A DNA stretch of 64,000 nt, from positions 6,637,001-6,701,000 of the forward strand of contig NZ_CP045644.1 in the NCBI RefSeq assembly GCF_009498455.1, read 5' to 3'. Below, one piece after another: positions 8,558-16,369 of the stretch. The DNA comes from Variovorax paradoxus. GTDB lineage: Bacteria > Pseudomonadota > Gammaproteobacteria > Burkholderiales > Burkholderiaceae_C. The notes under the pieces are model-generated. The model saw only the letters and a list, made by a program, of their open reading frames with translations. It was not told the DNA's origin and did not search any database. The position numbers and the translations under genes are program-made. Position 1 is the stretch's first letter; each line of letters starts with the position of its first letter.

Positions 8558-9607
8558 ATGCCCCAAGCCTCCAGCACCTCGACTGCCATCCATTGGGTTG
8601 AACAGGGCCTGGTGCCCGACGGCGCCGTTCGGCTGGGCGTGCGGCGGCTGCTGCGCCAGCGCCTGGTCGAACTGGACAGCGGCGACCCGGAAGCCGTGGC
8701 CCGGCGTTCGGAGGCATTTTTCGATGGATTGCGGGAGGCGCCCTTGGCCCTGCTGCCCGAGAAAGCCAACGAGCAGCACTACGAATTGCCCGCCGAGTTC
8801 TTCGCAGGCGTGCTGGGGCCGCACCGCAAGTACAGCTGCTGCTGGTGGCCTGAAGGGGTGCAGACGCTCGAGCAGGCGGAGGCGGCAGCCCTGGCCGAAA
8901 CCTGCGCGCGTGCCGGCCTGGCGGATGGGCAGCGCATCCTGGAGCTGGGCTGCGGCTGGGGTTCGCTGAGCCTGTGGATGGCCGAGCACTTTCCGGGCGC
9001 CCACATCACGGCGGTCTCCAACTCGCACTCGCAGCGGCTGTTCATCACGGCCGAGGCCGCCGCACGCGGCCTGGGCAACCTCGAGGTGATCACCTGCGAC
9101 TTCAATGACTTCGAGACCGACGAGCGTTTCGACCGCGTGGTGTCGGTGGAGATGTTCGAGCACCTGCGCAACTGGCCGCGCGCCTTTTCGCACGTGGCCC
9201 GCTGGTTGCAACCACAGGGGCGGTTCTTCATGCACGTCTTCGTTCACCGCGAAGCGCCCTACCCGTTCGAGGCGCGCGATGCCAGCGACTGGATGAGCCG
9301 CCACTTCTTCTCCGGCGGCATGATGCCCGGCGACGATCTCGCGCTGCGCTGCCAGGACGACTTGCGCCTGCTGCACCGCTGGCGCTGGGACGGCCGCCAC
9401 TACGCGCGGACCTCGGCCGCCTGGCTGGCGTGCATGGACGCCCGGCGGGCCACCCTGATGCCTCTGCTGGCCGCCGTCTACGGAGAGCGCGACGCGCCGG
9501 TGTGGTGGACCCGCTGGCGGCTCTTCTTCATGTCGGTGGAAGAGCTGTTCGGCTACGCCGAGGGCAGCCAGTGGTGGGTCGGCCACTACCTCTTCGAGAA
9601 ACGGTGA
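8558..9607 (+). CDS. CFA-like SAM-dependent methyltransferase
   Basis: A 349-residue class I methyltransferase related to cyclopropane-fatty-acyl-phospholipid synthase. SAM motif ILELGCGWGSLS lies near residue 130, followed by VVSVEMFEHL; the N-terminal YSCCWW, the Glu in FEHL, the His in FMHVF and the Tyr in HYARTSAAW correspond to CFA active-site positions. It probably methylates unsaturated acyl chains of membrane lipids. Start MPQASSTS (8558) is chosen because the ECF-type promoter lies at 8497-8526, excluding the upstream ATG at 8504. It overlaps the next gene by one base (TGATG). First gene of a four-gene operon likely under the adjacent sigma factor. Confidence 0.88.
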   Translation: MPQASSTSTAIHWVEQGLVPDGAVRLGVRRLLRQRLVELDSGDPEAVARRSEAFFDGLREAPLALLPEKANEQHYELPAEFFAGVLGPHRKYSCCWWPEGVQTLEQAEAAALAETCARAGLADGQRILELGCGWGSLSLWMAEHFPGAHITAVSNSHSQRLFITAEAAARGLGNLEVITCDFNDFETDERFDRVVSVEMFEHLRNWPRAFSHVARWLQPQGRFFMHVFVHREAPYPFEARDASDWMSRHFFSGGMMPGDDLALRCQDDLRLLHRWRWDGRHYARTSAAWLACMDARRATLMPLLAAVYGERDAPVWWTRWRLFFMSVEELFGYAEGSQWWVGHYLFEKR

Positions 9608-10397
9608 TGCTGTCGCTCGCCTGCCTGGGCCTGGCGATTGCCCTCGCCGTGGCGCTGCCGGTCTGGGTGTTCAGCATCGGGGTGCGCGACGCCAGCCTGG
9701 CGGACCGGATCTGGCCCCTGATGATCGCGGCGCCGGCGCTGGCCTACGCAGGCGCCCACGCGCGCGTGCTCGATGCCCGCGGCGCCTGGATGCTCGGTCT
9801 GCTGCTGCTGTGGGCCTGCCGGCTGGCGCTGCACATCGGGCGTCGCAACTGGGGCCACGGCGAAGATCGCCGCTACCAGGCCATGCGTGCGCGCAACGAA
9901 CCGCACTTCGGCCTGAAGAGCCTTTACCTCGTGTTCGGGCTCCAGGCGGTGCTGGCATGGATCGTCGGCTGGCCGCTGCTGGCCGCGTTCGCGCACCCGT
10001 CGCCGCTGACTTGGCTGGACGTGCTGGCCCTGCTGCTGGCCGGCGGCGGCGTGGTCGTCGAGGCCGTGGCCGACGCCCAGCTCGCCCGTTTCCTGCGCGG
10101 CCCGCGCCGCGAGGATGCGGTGATGGACCGCGGCCTCTGGGCCTGGTCGCGCCACCCCAACTACTTCGGCGAGGCCTGCGTCTGGTGGGGCCTGGGGCTG
10201 GCCGCGCTGTCGGCGGGCGGAGGGCGGTGGCGTGGTGCCTGGTGTCTCCGCTGCTCATGACCGGCCTGCTGCTCAAGGTGTCGGGCGTGGCGCTGCTGGA
10301 GCACGACATCGCCGAGCGCCGGCCTGCCTACCGCAGCTACGCGGCACGCACCAGCGCCTTCATTCCCTGGCCGCCGCGGCGCGGCGCCCGGCCATGA
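9607..10397 (+). pseudogene. DUF1295 membrane protein (steroid 5-alpha-reductase-like), frameshifted
   Basis: The first frame (9607-10260) encodes a DUF1295 family membrane protein with several helices and the family signature WSRHPNYFGEACVWWGLGL. The frame then runs into a random tail and a stop at 10260, while the expected C-terminus (SPLLMTGLLLKVSGVALLE, then YRSYAARTSAFIPW) continues in the -1 frame to a stop at 10397. One missing base near 10225-10231, for instance a G in the GTGGCG stretch, would restore a normal protein of about 263 residues. This may be a real mutation or a sequence error in a GC run; no typical slippery heptamer is present. Family members resemble methyltransferase or reductase membrane enzymes acting on lipids. 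Confidence 0.8.
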
Positions 10398-11014
10398 AGC
10401 GCCGCGCCGTGGGGCTGATGCTGGGGCTGGCGACCTGCCTGGCCGCGGCTCAGGAAGCCGACGAGGAAGCGGGCGAATGGCACTTCACCGCCACGCTCGA
10501 CGGCAAGCCGATCGGGACCCATCGCTTTGTGGTGGGCGGCACGGCGGCGGCGCGCAGCGTCGACAGCCGCGCCCTGTTCACCGTGCGCGTGCTCGGCATT
10601 CCTGTGTACCGCTATCGGCACCAGGCCGAGGAGCGCTGGGCCGGTGACTGCCTGCGCGAGTTGCGCACCGAAACCGACGACGACGGCACCCGCCAGCAGG
10701 TCGCGCAGCGCTTCGACGGCGACTGCCCGATGAGCTTCGCCTACTGGAATCCCCGGCTGGTGAAACAGCAGCGCCTGATCGACCCCCAGACGGGCAAGGC
10801 CGAGCCGGTGCGCTTCGAGCCGCTGCCCGATGCGACCCTCGAGGTCCGCGGCCAGCCCGTGCGTGCGCGCGGCTGGCGACTGCAGACGGCGCAACAGCGC
10901 ATCCGCATCTGGTATGCCGCCGACAGCAAACGCTGGATCGGACTCGACGCCGACACCAAGGGCGATCACCAGCTGAGCTACCGACTGACCTCTTCTCCAC
11001 GGAGCACCCCATGA
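10394..11014 (+). CDS. Secreted DUF6134-like protein
   Basis: A 206-residue protein from MKRRAVGLML with a signal peptide ending around ATCLAAAQ (residue 20), then a beta-rich domain beginning WHFTATLDGKPIGTHRF. It resembles DUF6134/DUF3108-type periplasmic proteins; no enzyme motif is visible. It contains a cysteine pair (GDCLRELR, GDCPMSF) that could form a disulphide. It overlaps the end of the DUF1295 gene by four bases and the next gene by four bases, so it belongs to the CFA-like operon and presumably assists lipid modification in the envelope. Function unknown. Confidence 0.75.
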   Translation: MKRRAVGLMLGLATCLAAAQEADEEAGEWHFTATLDGKPIGTHRFVVGGTAAARSVDSRALFTVRVLGIPVYRYRHQAEERWAGDCLRELRTETDDDGTRQQVAQRFDGDCPMSFAYWNPRLVKQQRLIDPQTGKAEPVRFEPLPDATLEVRGQPVRARGWRLQTAQQRIRIWYAADSKRWIGLDADTKGDHQLSYRLTSSPRSTP

Positions 11015-11442
11015 AGCCATCCCCGCGCACCCTGCTCGCTGCCTACCTGTGGGCGCTCGTGTGTTTTCTGGTGCTCGATGCCGTCTGGCTGTCGGTCATG
11101 GGGCCCCGCCTCTACCAGCCCGCACTCGGTGCGCTGATGGCGCCGCAGGTGGACTGGACGGCGGCCGTGCTGTTCTATGCCCTCTACCTGGTCGGCCTCG
11201 TCGTCTTTGCGATCGCACCGGCGCTGGAGGCCGGCGAGCCCGCCGCGGCGTGGCGTCGCGGCGCGCTGTTCGGGCTCGTGGCCTACGCGACCTACGACCT
11301 GACGAACCAGGCCACGCTGCGCGACTGGCCCTGGGCCGTCACGGCCGCCGACCTGGCCTGGGGCACGGCCGTGAGCGGCGTGTCGGCGTGGGTCGCGGCG
11401 CGCCTCACATCCCGACCAGCGCGCCGAAGAAACGTGCAATAG
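11011..11442 (+). CDS. DUF2177 family membrane protein
   Basis: A 143-residue integral membrane protein with four predicted helices; the motifs FLVLDAVWLSVMGPRLY near the N-terminus and YATYDLTNQATLRDWPW in the third quarter are typical of DUF2177. Its ATG overlaps the preceding stop (ATGA). Last gene of the operon; its 3' end overlaps the convergent chrR-like gene by 38 bp. DUF2177 genes are commonly neighbours of RpoE/ChrR and CFA-like genes in proteobacteria, which agrees with the context here. Biochemical role unknown. Confidence 0.88.
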   Translation: MKPSPRTLLAAYLWALVCFLVLDAVWLSVMGPRLYQPALGALMAPQVDWTAAVLFYALYLVGLVVFAIAPALEAGEPAAAWRRGALFGLVAYATYDLTNQATLRDWPWAVTAADLAWGTAVSGVSAWVAARLTSRPARRRNVQ

Positions 11443-12067
11443 CCCCGTCGAAGCGCAGCCGGCCGTCCAGCGAGGCCAGGCAGATGCATTCGCTGCCGTC
11501 CTGGACCACCGGCTGGTGGTTGATCTCGGCATCGGCCGCATCGAAATCGCCGGCGCCGAACAAGGCCCGGCCATCGTGGAAGCGGCCATGCAGCACCTGG
11601 GTGAACTCCTGCCCCTGGTGCGTGTGCTGCGGCAGGTACTTGCCAGCCGCGATGCGCAGCAGAAAGACGTTGGCCTCCGGGGCCTCGGGCACCGTCACAC
11701 GGCTCCAGCGCATGCCGGGGCCGATCCAGCGCCAGGGCGTGGCACTGCAGTGCGCAAGCGCGCGCGGCCAGCGCGCACCGGGTGGCAGCGGCGGGGGCGC
11801 GCTGACCCGCACGGGGGTGGGTTCAGCGCCTTCATGCGCTTCGATCCGGGCCCAGGTGCGCGCCAGCGCATCGTCGGCCAGAGGGGCCTCGGCCAGGTCG
11901 TCGAGCAGGAGGCCGCCCACGACATCGAGGGCGCGCGCCCGCTCGCGGCACAGCGGGCACAGTTCCAGGTGGCTGGCCAGAACCAGTCGCATGCCAGCCG
12001 GCATGTGGCCGGAGGACCGGGCCAGCAGCAGGTCGTCGTCGGGGTGGTGTCGGATGTCCATCGTCAA
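11405..12067 (-). CDS. chrR: ChrR-family zinc anti-sigma factor
   Basis: A 220-residue protein. The N-terminal zinc anti-sigma domain has HLELCPLC (H-x3-C-x2-C) plus an upstream histidine pair, and the C-terminal half is a cupin-like domain with HTHQGQEFTQVLHG and EINHQP, matching the metal ligands of ChrR. In Rhodobacter, ChrR holds RpoE inactive until singlet oxygen or related oxidants trigger its loss. The gene follows the sigma factor with an ATGA overlap (12064-12067), the standard sigma/anti-sigma arrangement, and converges with the DUF2177 gene. Function by homology is well supported. Confidence 0.92.
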   Translation of the reverse strand: MTMDIRHHPDDDLLLARSSGHMPAGMRLVLASHLELCPLCRERARALDVVGGLLLDDLAEAPLADDALARTWARIEAHEGAEPTPVRVSAPPPLPPGARWPRALAHCSATPWRWIGPGMRWSRVTVPEAPEANVFLLRIAAGKYLPQHTHQGQEFTQVLHGRFHDGRALFGAGDFDAADAEINHQPVVQDGSECICLASLDGRLRFDGAIARFFGALVGM

Positions 12068-12720
12068 TGTTCCAGCAGGCGGCGCAGTTGGGCGACCGCC
12101 AGGCGCACGCGCGACTTCACCGTGCCCAGCGGAATGCTCAGCTGGGCCGCGATGCGGGCATGCGGCGCGTCTTCAAAATAGGAAAGGTGCAGCACCTGCT
12201 GCTGCTCGGGCGGGAGCAGGCGCAGGGCGCCGCGCAGGCGTTCGCTCAGGCGCGCGTCGTGCAGCTGGTCTTCGACGGCCGGTTCTTCCGACTGCAGCAG
12301 GTCGAAATCGAACGCGTCGTCGGCCGACTGCACGCCCTGGCGCCGCCGCAGCGCATCCACGCGCAGGTTCCGCGCGACGGCGAAGATCCAGGTCGTGGCG
12401 GCCGCCCGGGCCGGATCGAACAGCGCAGCCTTGCGCCAGACCGTGACCAGCGCTTCCTGGGCCAGCTCTTCGGCCTGGATGGCCGGGCTGCCGCTGTGCA
12501 TCAGGTAGTGCTTGATGCGCGGCGCGAAATGCGAGAACAGCTGCGCGAACGCGTCCCGGTCCTGCCGCTGCGCCACGGCCACCATCGCCTGGGCCCAGAG
12601 ATCGTCGGGGCGGGCTGGCGGCGGCGAATCGGGCGAGACAACGGTCAAGAGGGACGCTCGGCGACTGCGGGGCACCGGAGTGCCCGCAGAGGGGTTGGAC
12701 GGATCGGGGGCAGCGGCCAT
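12064..12720 (-). CDS. rpoE: RpoE-like ECF sigma factor (ChrR-controlled, ECF11 type)
   Basis: ECF sigma factor with region 2 (DAFAQLFSHFAPRIKHYL, ELAQEALVTVWRKAALFD) and region 4 (LLPPEQQQVLHLSYFEDAPHARIAAQL, GTVKSRVRLAVAQL). It should direct transcription of the flanking lipid operons when released by ChrR. The start is uncertain: the ATG at 12720 falls right at the expected transcription start of the promoter at 12726-12755, so translation may be leaderless or begin downstream (TTG 12648 or ATG 12585, which would give the usual 170-195 residues). The first 40-60 residues are Pro/Ala/Ser-rich and not conserved-looking. Confidence 0.92.
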   Translation of the reverse strand: MAAAPDPSNPSAGTPVPRSRRASLLTVVSPDSPPPARPDDLWAQAMVAVAQRQDRDAFAQLFSHFAPRIKHYLMHSGSPAIQAEELAQEALVTVWRKAALFDPARAAATTWIFAVARNLRVDALRRRQGVQSADDAFDFDLLQSEEPAVEDQLHDARLSERLRGALRLLPPEQQQVLHLSYFEDAPHARIAAQLSIPLGTVKSRVRLAVAQLRRLLEH

Positions 12721-12725
12721 GTCCT

Positions 12726-12755
12726 GTTGTACGCAAAGGAGCGGCGTTCGGATCA
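12726..12755 (-). promoter_or_regulatory. RpoE-type autoregulatory promoter of rpoE-chrR
   Basis: On the minus strand TGATCC (12755-12750), 18 bases, then TACAAC (12731-12726). This matches the ECF11 form TGATCC-N18-TAnnn in spacing and in the full -35 hexamer, and suggests that the sigma factor drives its own gene, as in Rhodobacter. Confidence 0.65.
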
Positions 12756-12772
12756 TCGCAGCGACACGCGGG

Positions 12773-12802
12773 CAATCCAAACGATCGTTTCATGCGTACA
12801 GG
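12773..12802 (+). promoter_or_regulatory. RpoE-type promoter for the oxidoreductase-DUF1365-CFA operon
   Basis: CAATCC (12773-12778), 18 bases, then TACAGG (12797-12802), 26 bp before the ATG at 12828. Two bases of the -35 differ from TGATCC but ATCC, the 18-bp spacer and the TA start of the -10 are kept. It lies back to back with the rpoE promoter in the same divergent intergenic region. Confidence 0.5.
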
Positions 12803-12827
12803 CAGCACGACTCGCCAAAGGCTCCCC

Positions 12828-14222
12828 ATGCTGCCTCCTCCCGCCCCGCTTGCCCCGCCTGCCGCCTTGCCGATGCCTGCTTCGGTGCCCTCGGGCCAGC
12901 GCATCGCCGTCGTCGGCACCGGCATCGCGGGCCTGTCCTGCGCCTGGCTGCTGTCCCGGCGCCACGAGGTCACGGTGTTCGAGAGCGAGCCCCGGCCGGG
13001 CGGCCACAGCCATACCGTGGACGCGCCGGGCCGGGACGGCACGGTGCCGGTGGACACCGGCTTCATCGTCTACAACGAGCCCGCCTACCCGAACCTCACC
13101 GCGTTGTTCCAGCACCTGGCAGTGCCGACCGCGGCCTCGGACATGTCGTTCGCCGTGAGCCTGGACGCCGGGGGGCTCGAATACGCGGGCACCGACCTGC
13201 GCGGCCTGTTCGCACAAAAGCGCAACCTCGCGCGCCCCCGCTTCTGGGCCATGCTGCGCGACCTGCTGCGGTTCTACCGCGAGGCACCGCGCGATGCGCA
13301 GGTGGCGGGCGACCAGGCGCTCGACGACTACCTGGACGCCCACGGCTACGGCCGCGCGTTTCGCGACGACCACCTCTACCCGATGGCTGCGGCCATCTGG
13401 TCCACGCCGGCAGCGCAGGTGGGCCGCTATCCGGTCGCCGCCTTTGTGCGCTTCTGCGAGAACCACGGGCTTCTACAGGTCAGCGACCGCCCGACCTGGC
13501 GCACCGTGGTGGGCGGCAGCCGCGAATACGTGCGGCGCCTCAGCCAGCCTTTCGCCGACCGCATCCAGCTGGACCGGGCCGTGCTCGAACTGCGTCGCGA
13601 GCCGACGGGTGTGCGGCTTCGCACGAACGCCGGCTGGTGGCCCGAGCGTTTCGACCAGGTGGTGCTGGCCACCCATGCGGACCGCTCGCTGGCGCTGCTC
13701 GACGCGCCCAGCGGTGCCGAGCAGGCCCTGCTCGGCGCCCTTCCCTACAGCCGCAACCTGGCCGTGCTGCACCGCGACCCCGCCCTGATGCCGGCGCGGC
13801 GCGCCGTGTGGTCGAGCTGGAACTACCTCGGCACGCGCGGCAGCGGTGCGGCCCCCACGGTGACCTACTGGATGAACCGGCTGCAGCCCCACCTGCCGCA
13901 GGGCGCGGCGGCCGAGCCGCTGTTCCTCACCCTGAACCCGGCGGCCAGCCCGCGGCCCGAGCACCTGATCCGCACCGAGGTCTACGACCACCCGCTGTTC
14001 GATGCCGCGGCCCTGGCCGCGCAGCGCCAGCTGTGGCAGCTGCAGGGCCAGCGCCGCACCTGGTTCTGCGGCGCCTACTTCGGCGCCGGCTTCCACGAAG
14101 ACGGATTGCAGGCCGGCCTGGCCGTCGCCGAAGCGCTCGGCGGCGTGCGCCGGCCCTGGCGCGTGGCGCAGGAGTCCGGGCGCATCCACCTGCCGCAGCG
14201 CGCGCAGACCGTCGCCTCATGA
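12828..14222 (+). CDS. FAD/NAD(P)-dependent oxidoreductase (amine-oxidase-like, COG2907 type)
   Basis: A 464-residue flavoprotein with an N-terminal Rossmann fold (IAVVGTGIAGLSCAWLL, residues 26-42), ARRHEVTVFESEPRPGGH-like dinucleotide region, and conserved FIVYNEPAYPNLTALF and WNYLGTRGSG stretches typical of the flavin-containing amine-oxidase-like group linked to CFA genes. Its relative in Rhodobacter (UfaD) is a desaturase-type enzyme of furan fatty acid synthesis; a similar acyl-chain oxidation is a reasonable inference here. Start at 12828 fits the promoter at 12773-12802. It overlaps the next gene by four bases (ATGA), so the three genes are co-translated. Confidence 0.85.
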   Translation: MLPPPAPLAPPAALPMPASVPSGQRIAVVGTGIAGLSCAWLLSRRHEVTVFESEPRPGGHSHTVDAPGRDGTVPVDTGFIVYNEPAYPNLTALFQHLAVPTAASDMSFAVSLDAGGLEYAGTDLRGLFAQKRNLARPRFWAMLRDLLRFYREAPRDAQVAGDQALDDYLDAHGYGRAFRDDHLYPMAAAIWSTPAAQVGRYPVAAFVRFCENHGLLQVSDRPTWRTVVGGSREYVRRLSQPFADRIQLDRAVLELRREPTGVRLRTNAGWWPERFDQVVLATHADRSLALLDAPSGAEQALLGALPYSRNLAVLHRDPALMPARRAVWSSWNYLGTRGSGAAPTVTYWMNRLQPHLPQGAAAEPLFLTLNPAASPRPEHLIRTEVYDHPLFDAAALAAQRQLWQLQGQRRTWFCGAYFGAGFHEDGLQAGLAVAEALGGVRRPWRVAQESGRIHLPQRAQTVAS

Positions 14223-15013
14223 ACGCGCACGAAGGCTCGGCGCTCTACGTCGGACGGGTCATGCACCAGCGGCTGCGGCCGAAACGGCACCGGCTGAGCT
14301 ACCGGGTCTACAACCTGCTGATCGACATCGACGAGCTGCCGCAGCTGCACGCCCGCTTGCGCTGCTTCTCGGTGGACCGGTTCAACCTGTTCAGCTTCCA
14401 TGCCGCCGACCATGGCGACGGCTCGGGGAGCGATCTGCGGGCCCAGGTGGAGGCGCGGCTGCGCGAGGCCGGCCTGCCGACCGGTGGCGCGATCCGGCTG
14501 CTGGCCATGCCGCGGCTGCTCGGCCATGTGTTCAACCCGCTGAGCGTCTGGTTCTGCCATGCACCCGGCGGCGCGCTGCAGGCGCTGCTGTACGAGGTCA
14601 ACAACACCTTCGGGCAGCGGCACAGTTACCTGATCCCGGTCGCTGACGACCATGGTGCGCCCGTTGTCGACCAGCACTGCGACAAGCAGATGTACGTCTC
14701 TCCCTTCAACGGCATGGACCTGCACTACCGGTTCCGCATCGCGCCGCCGGGCGAGGCGGTGTCGGTCGGCATCAGCGTGCACGACGCCGCCGGCGCCGTG
14801 CTCAACGCGCGGCTCGACGGCCAGCGTGCGCCCTTGAGCGACCTGGCGCTGCTGCGCGTGTTCATCACCCATCCGCTGCTGACCCTCAAGGTGGTGGCGG
14901 CCATTCACTGGCAGGCGCTGCGCCTGTGGATCAAGCGCGTGCCGCTGCATCCGCGACCGGCTGCTGCCCCCGATCGCGACCTCACCATCGTTTCCTCGAG
15001 CAAGACCCCATGA
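14219..15013 (+). CDS. DUF1365 family protein
   Basis: A 264-residue protein that begins SALYVGRVMHQRLRP, the usual DUF1365 opening, and contains GHVFNPLSVWFC and LYEVNNTFGQRHSYLIP, followed by HCDKQMYVSPFNGMDLHY. No catalytic role is established for the family, but it is almost always found between an oxidoreductase of this type and a CFA-like methyltransferase, exactly as here. The C-terminus carries a hydrophobic stretch (LLTLKVVAAIHWQALRLWI), suggesting contact with the membrane. ATGA overlaps on both sides. Confidence 0.9.
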   Translation: MNAHEGSALYVGRVMHQRLRPKRHRLSYRVYNLLIDIDELPQLHARLRCFSVDRFNLFSFHAADHGDGSGSDLRAQVEARLREAGLPTGGAIRLLAMPRLLGHVFNPLSVWFCHAPGGALQALLYEVNNTFGQRHSYLIPVADDHGAPVVDQHCDKQMYVSPFNGMDLHYRFRIAPPGEAVSVGISVHDAAGAVLNARLDGQRAPLSDLALLRVFITHPLLTLKVVAAIHWQALRLWIKRVPLHPRPAAAPDRDLTIVSSSKTP

Positions 15014-16236
15014 GCCTGACCACGCCTTCCGCCCCCGCCCTCGACGCCGCTCCGGTCTTCTCGCCGCTGCGCCGGGTGCTTGCCCGCACGCGTTTCGGCC
15101 GGTTGACCCTGAGCCTTCCGGGCGGCCGGTGCATCGAGGTGGCCGGCCGCGAACCCGGGCCGCATGCGAGCCTGCGCCTGCTGAGCTGGCGCCCGCTGCT
15201 GCGCCTGGCGCTGCAAGGTGATCTGGGGCTGGCGCTGTCGTTCCGCGATGGCCAGTGGGACAGTCCCGACCTGCTGGCCCTGTTCGAGTTCGGCCTGGCC
15301 AACGAGTCGGCCTGGGGATCGCTGCTCAAGGGGCGCACGCTGACGCGCTGGGCTGCGCGGCTGCGGCACCTGACCCGCAGCAACAGCCGGCGCGGAAGCC
15401 GCCACAACATCGCGTTCCACTACGACCTGGGCAACGCGTTCTACCGGCACTGGCTGGACGACAGCATGCTGTATTCGAGCGCGATGTTCAGCGACGCCGA
15501 CGACGACACGCTGGAAGCCGCCCAGGCGCGCCGGCTCGCGGCCATCGCCGACATGCTCGACACCCCGCAAGGCGCCGACGTGCTGGAGATCGGCTGCGGC
15601 TGGGGCACGCTGGCCGCGAGCCTGGCCCGCCGGCACGAAGCCCGCGTCACCGGCGTCACGCTGTCGAGCGAACAACTGGCCTTCGCCCGCGAACGCGCGC
15701 AAGACTGGGGCGTGGCCGACCGGGTCGACCTGCGGCTGCAGGACTACCGCGACGTGCAGGGCCGCTTCGACCGCATCGTGTCCATCGAGATGATCGAGGC
15801 CGTCGGCGAGGCCTACTGGCCCACCTACTTCGCCACCTTGCGCGAGCGCGTCAAGCCCGGTGGCGTCGTGGTGCTGCAGGCCATCACGATCGCCGATGCG
15901 CAGTTCGACAGCTACCGCCAGGGAGCCGATTTCATCCAGCACTGCATCTTTCCCGGCGGCATGCTGCCCAGCCCGCGCGTGCTGCGGGAACAGGCGCAGC
16001 GCGCGGGGTTGGTGATCGAGGCTTCCCATTGCTTCGGCAAGGACTACGCGCGGACCCTGGCGGAGTGGCACCGCCGCTTCCTCGCGGCCTGGCCGCAGAT
16101 CGAGCCGCTCGGTTTCGACGCCGCGTTCAAGCGCCTGTGGACCTACTACCTGTCCTACTGCGAGGCCGGCTTCCGCGCGGGGCTCGTCGACGTCGGGCTC
16201 TACCGGTTGCGCGTGGCTGAAGCAGGACCGGGCTGA
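15010..16236 (+). CDS. CFA-like methyltransferase with altered active site
   Basis: A 408-residue member of the cyclopropane-fatty-acyl-phospholipid synthase family: NIAFHYDLGNAFYRHWLDD, SAM motif VLEIGCGWGTLA (residues 191-202), SIEMIEAVGEAYWPTYF, and FIQHCIFPGGMLPS. Compared with E. coli Cfa, the bicarbonate-binding Cys of the MQYSC motif is Ser here (MLYSS) and the His of LHTI is Gln (VLQAITI), while the Glu and Tyr positions are kept. This points to a methylation without ring closure, as in UfaM-type enzymes of furan fatty acid synthesis. The gene ends the operon started by the oxidoreductase and probably belongs to the RpoE/ChrR regulon. Confidence 0.88.
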   Translation: MSLTTPSAPALDAAPVFSPLRRVLARTRFGRLTLSLPGGRCIEVAGREPGPHASLRLLSWRPLLRLALQGDLGLALSFRDGQWDSPDLLALFEFGLANESAWGSLLKGRTLTRWAARLRHLTRSNSRRGSRHNIAFHYDLGNAFYRHWLDDSMLYSSAMFSDADDDTLEAAQARRLAAIADMLDTPQGADVLEIGCGWGTLAASLARRHEARVTGVTLSSEQLAFARERAQDWGVADRVDLRLQDYRDVQGRFDRIVSIEMIEAVGEAYWPTYFATLRERVKPGGVVVLQAITIADAQFDSYRQGADFIQHCIFPGGMLPSPRVLREQAQRAGLVIEASHCFGKDYARTLAEWHRRFLAAWPQIEPLGFDAAFKRLWTYYLSYCEAGFRAGLVDVGLYRLRVAEAGPG

Positions 16237-16332
16237 TCGGTCGGTGCGTCGCTCCTGATGGGCGCCGGTGCTGTCGCTTGCGAACCAGCCGGACCGAGGG
16301 GTGCCGGCAGCGCGTGCGAATTGGCCCGACTA

Positions 16333-16353
16333 GAATGAGAGTAATTCTCATTC
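16333..16353. promoter_or_regulatory. Fur box upstream of fecI
   Basis: GAATGAGA-GTAAT-TCTCATTC is a 21-bp perfect inverted repeat with 8-bp arms; the GAATGAGAnTnATTCTCATTC pattern is the standard iron-box form. It sits 17 bp before the fecI ATG and overlaps a TAGAAT -10-like element (16331-16336). Repression of the sigma factor by Fe-loaded Fur is the expected function. Confidence 0.8.
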
Positions 16354-16369
16354 TCTCCCTCCTGGTTTC

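Noticed and set aside
10220..10240. Programmed frameshift in the DUF1295 gene
   Set aside because: No X-XXY-YYZ slippery heptamer or downstream pseudoknot was seen, so mutation or sequence error is more likely.
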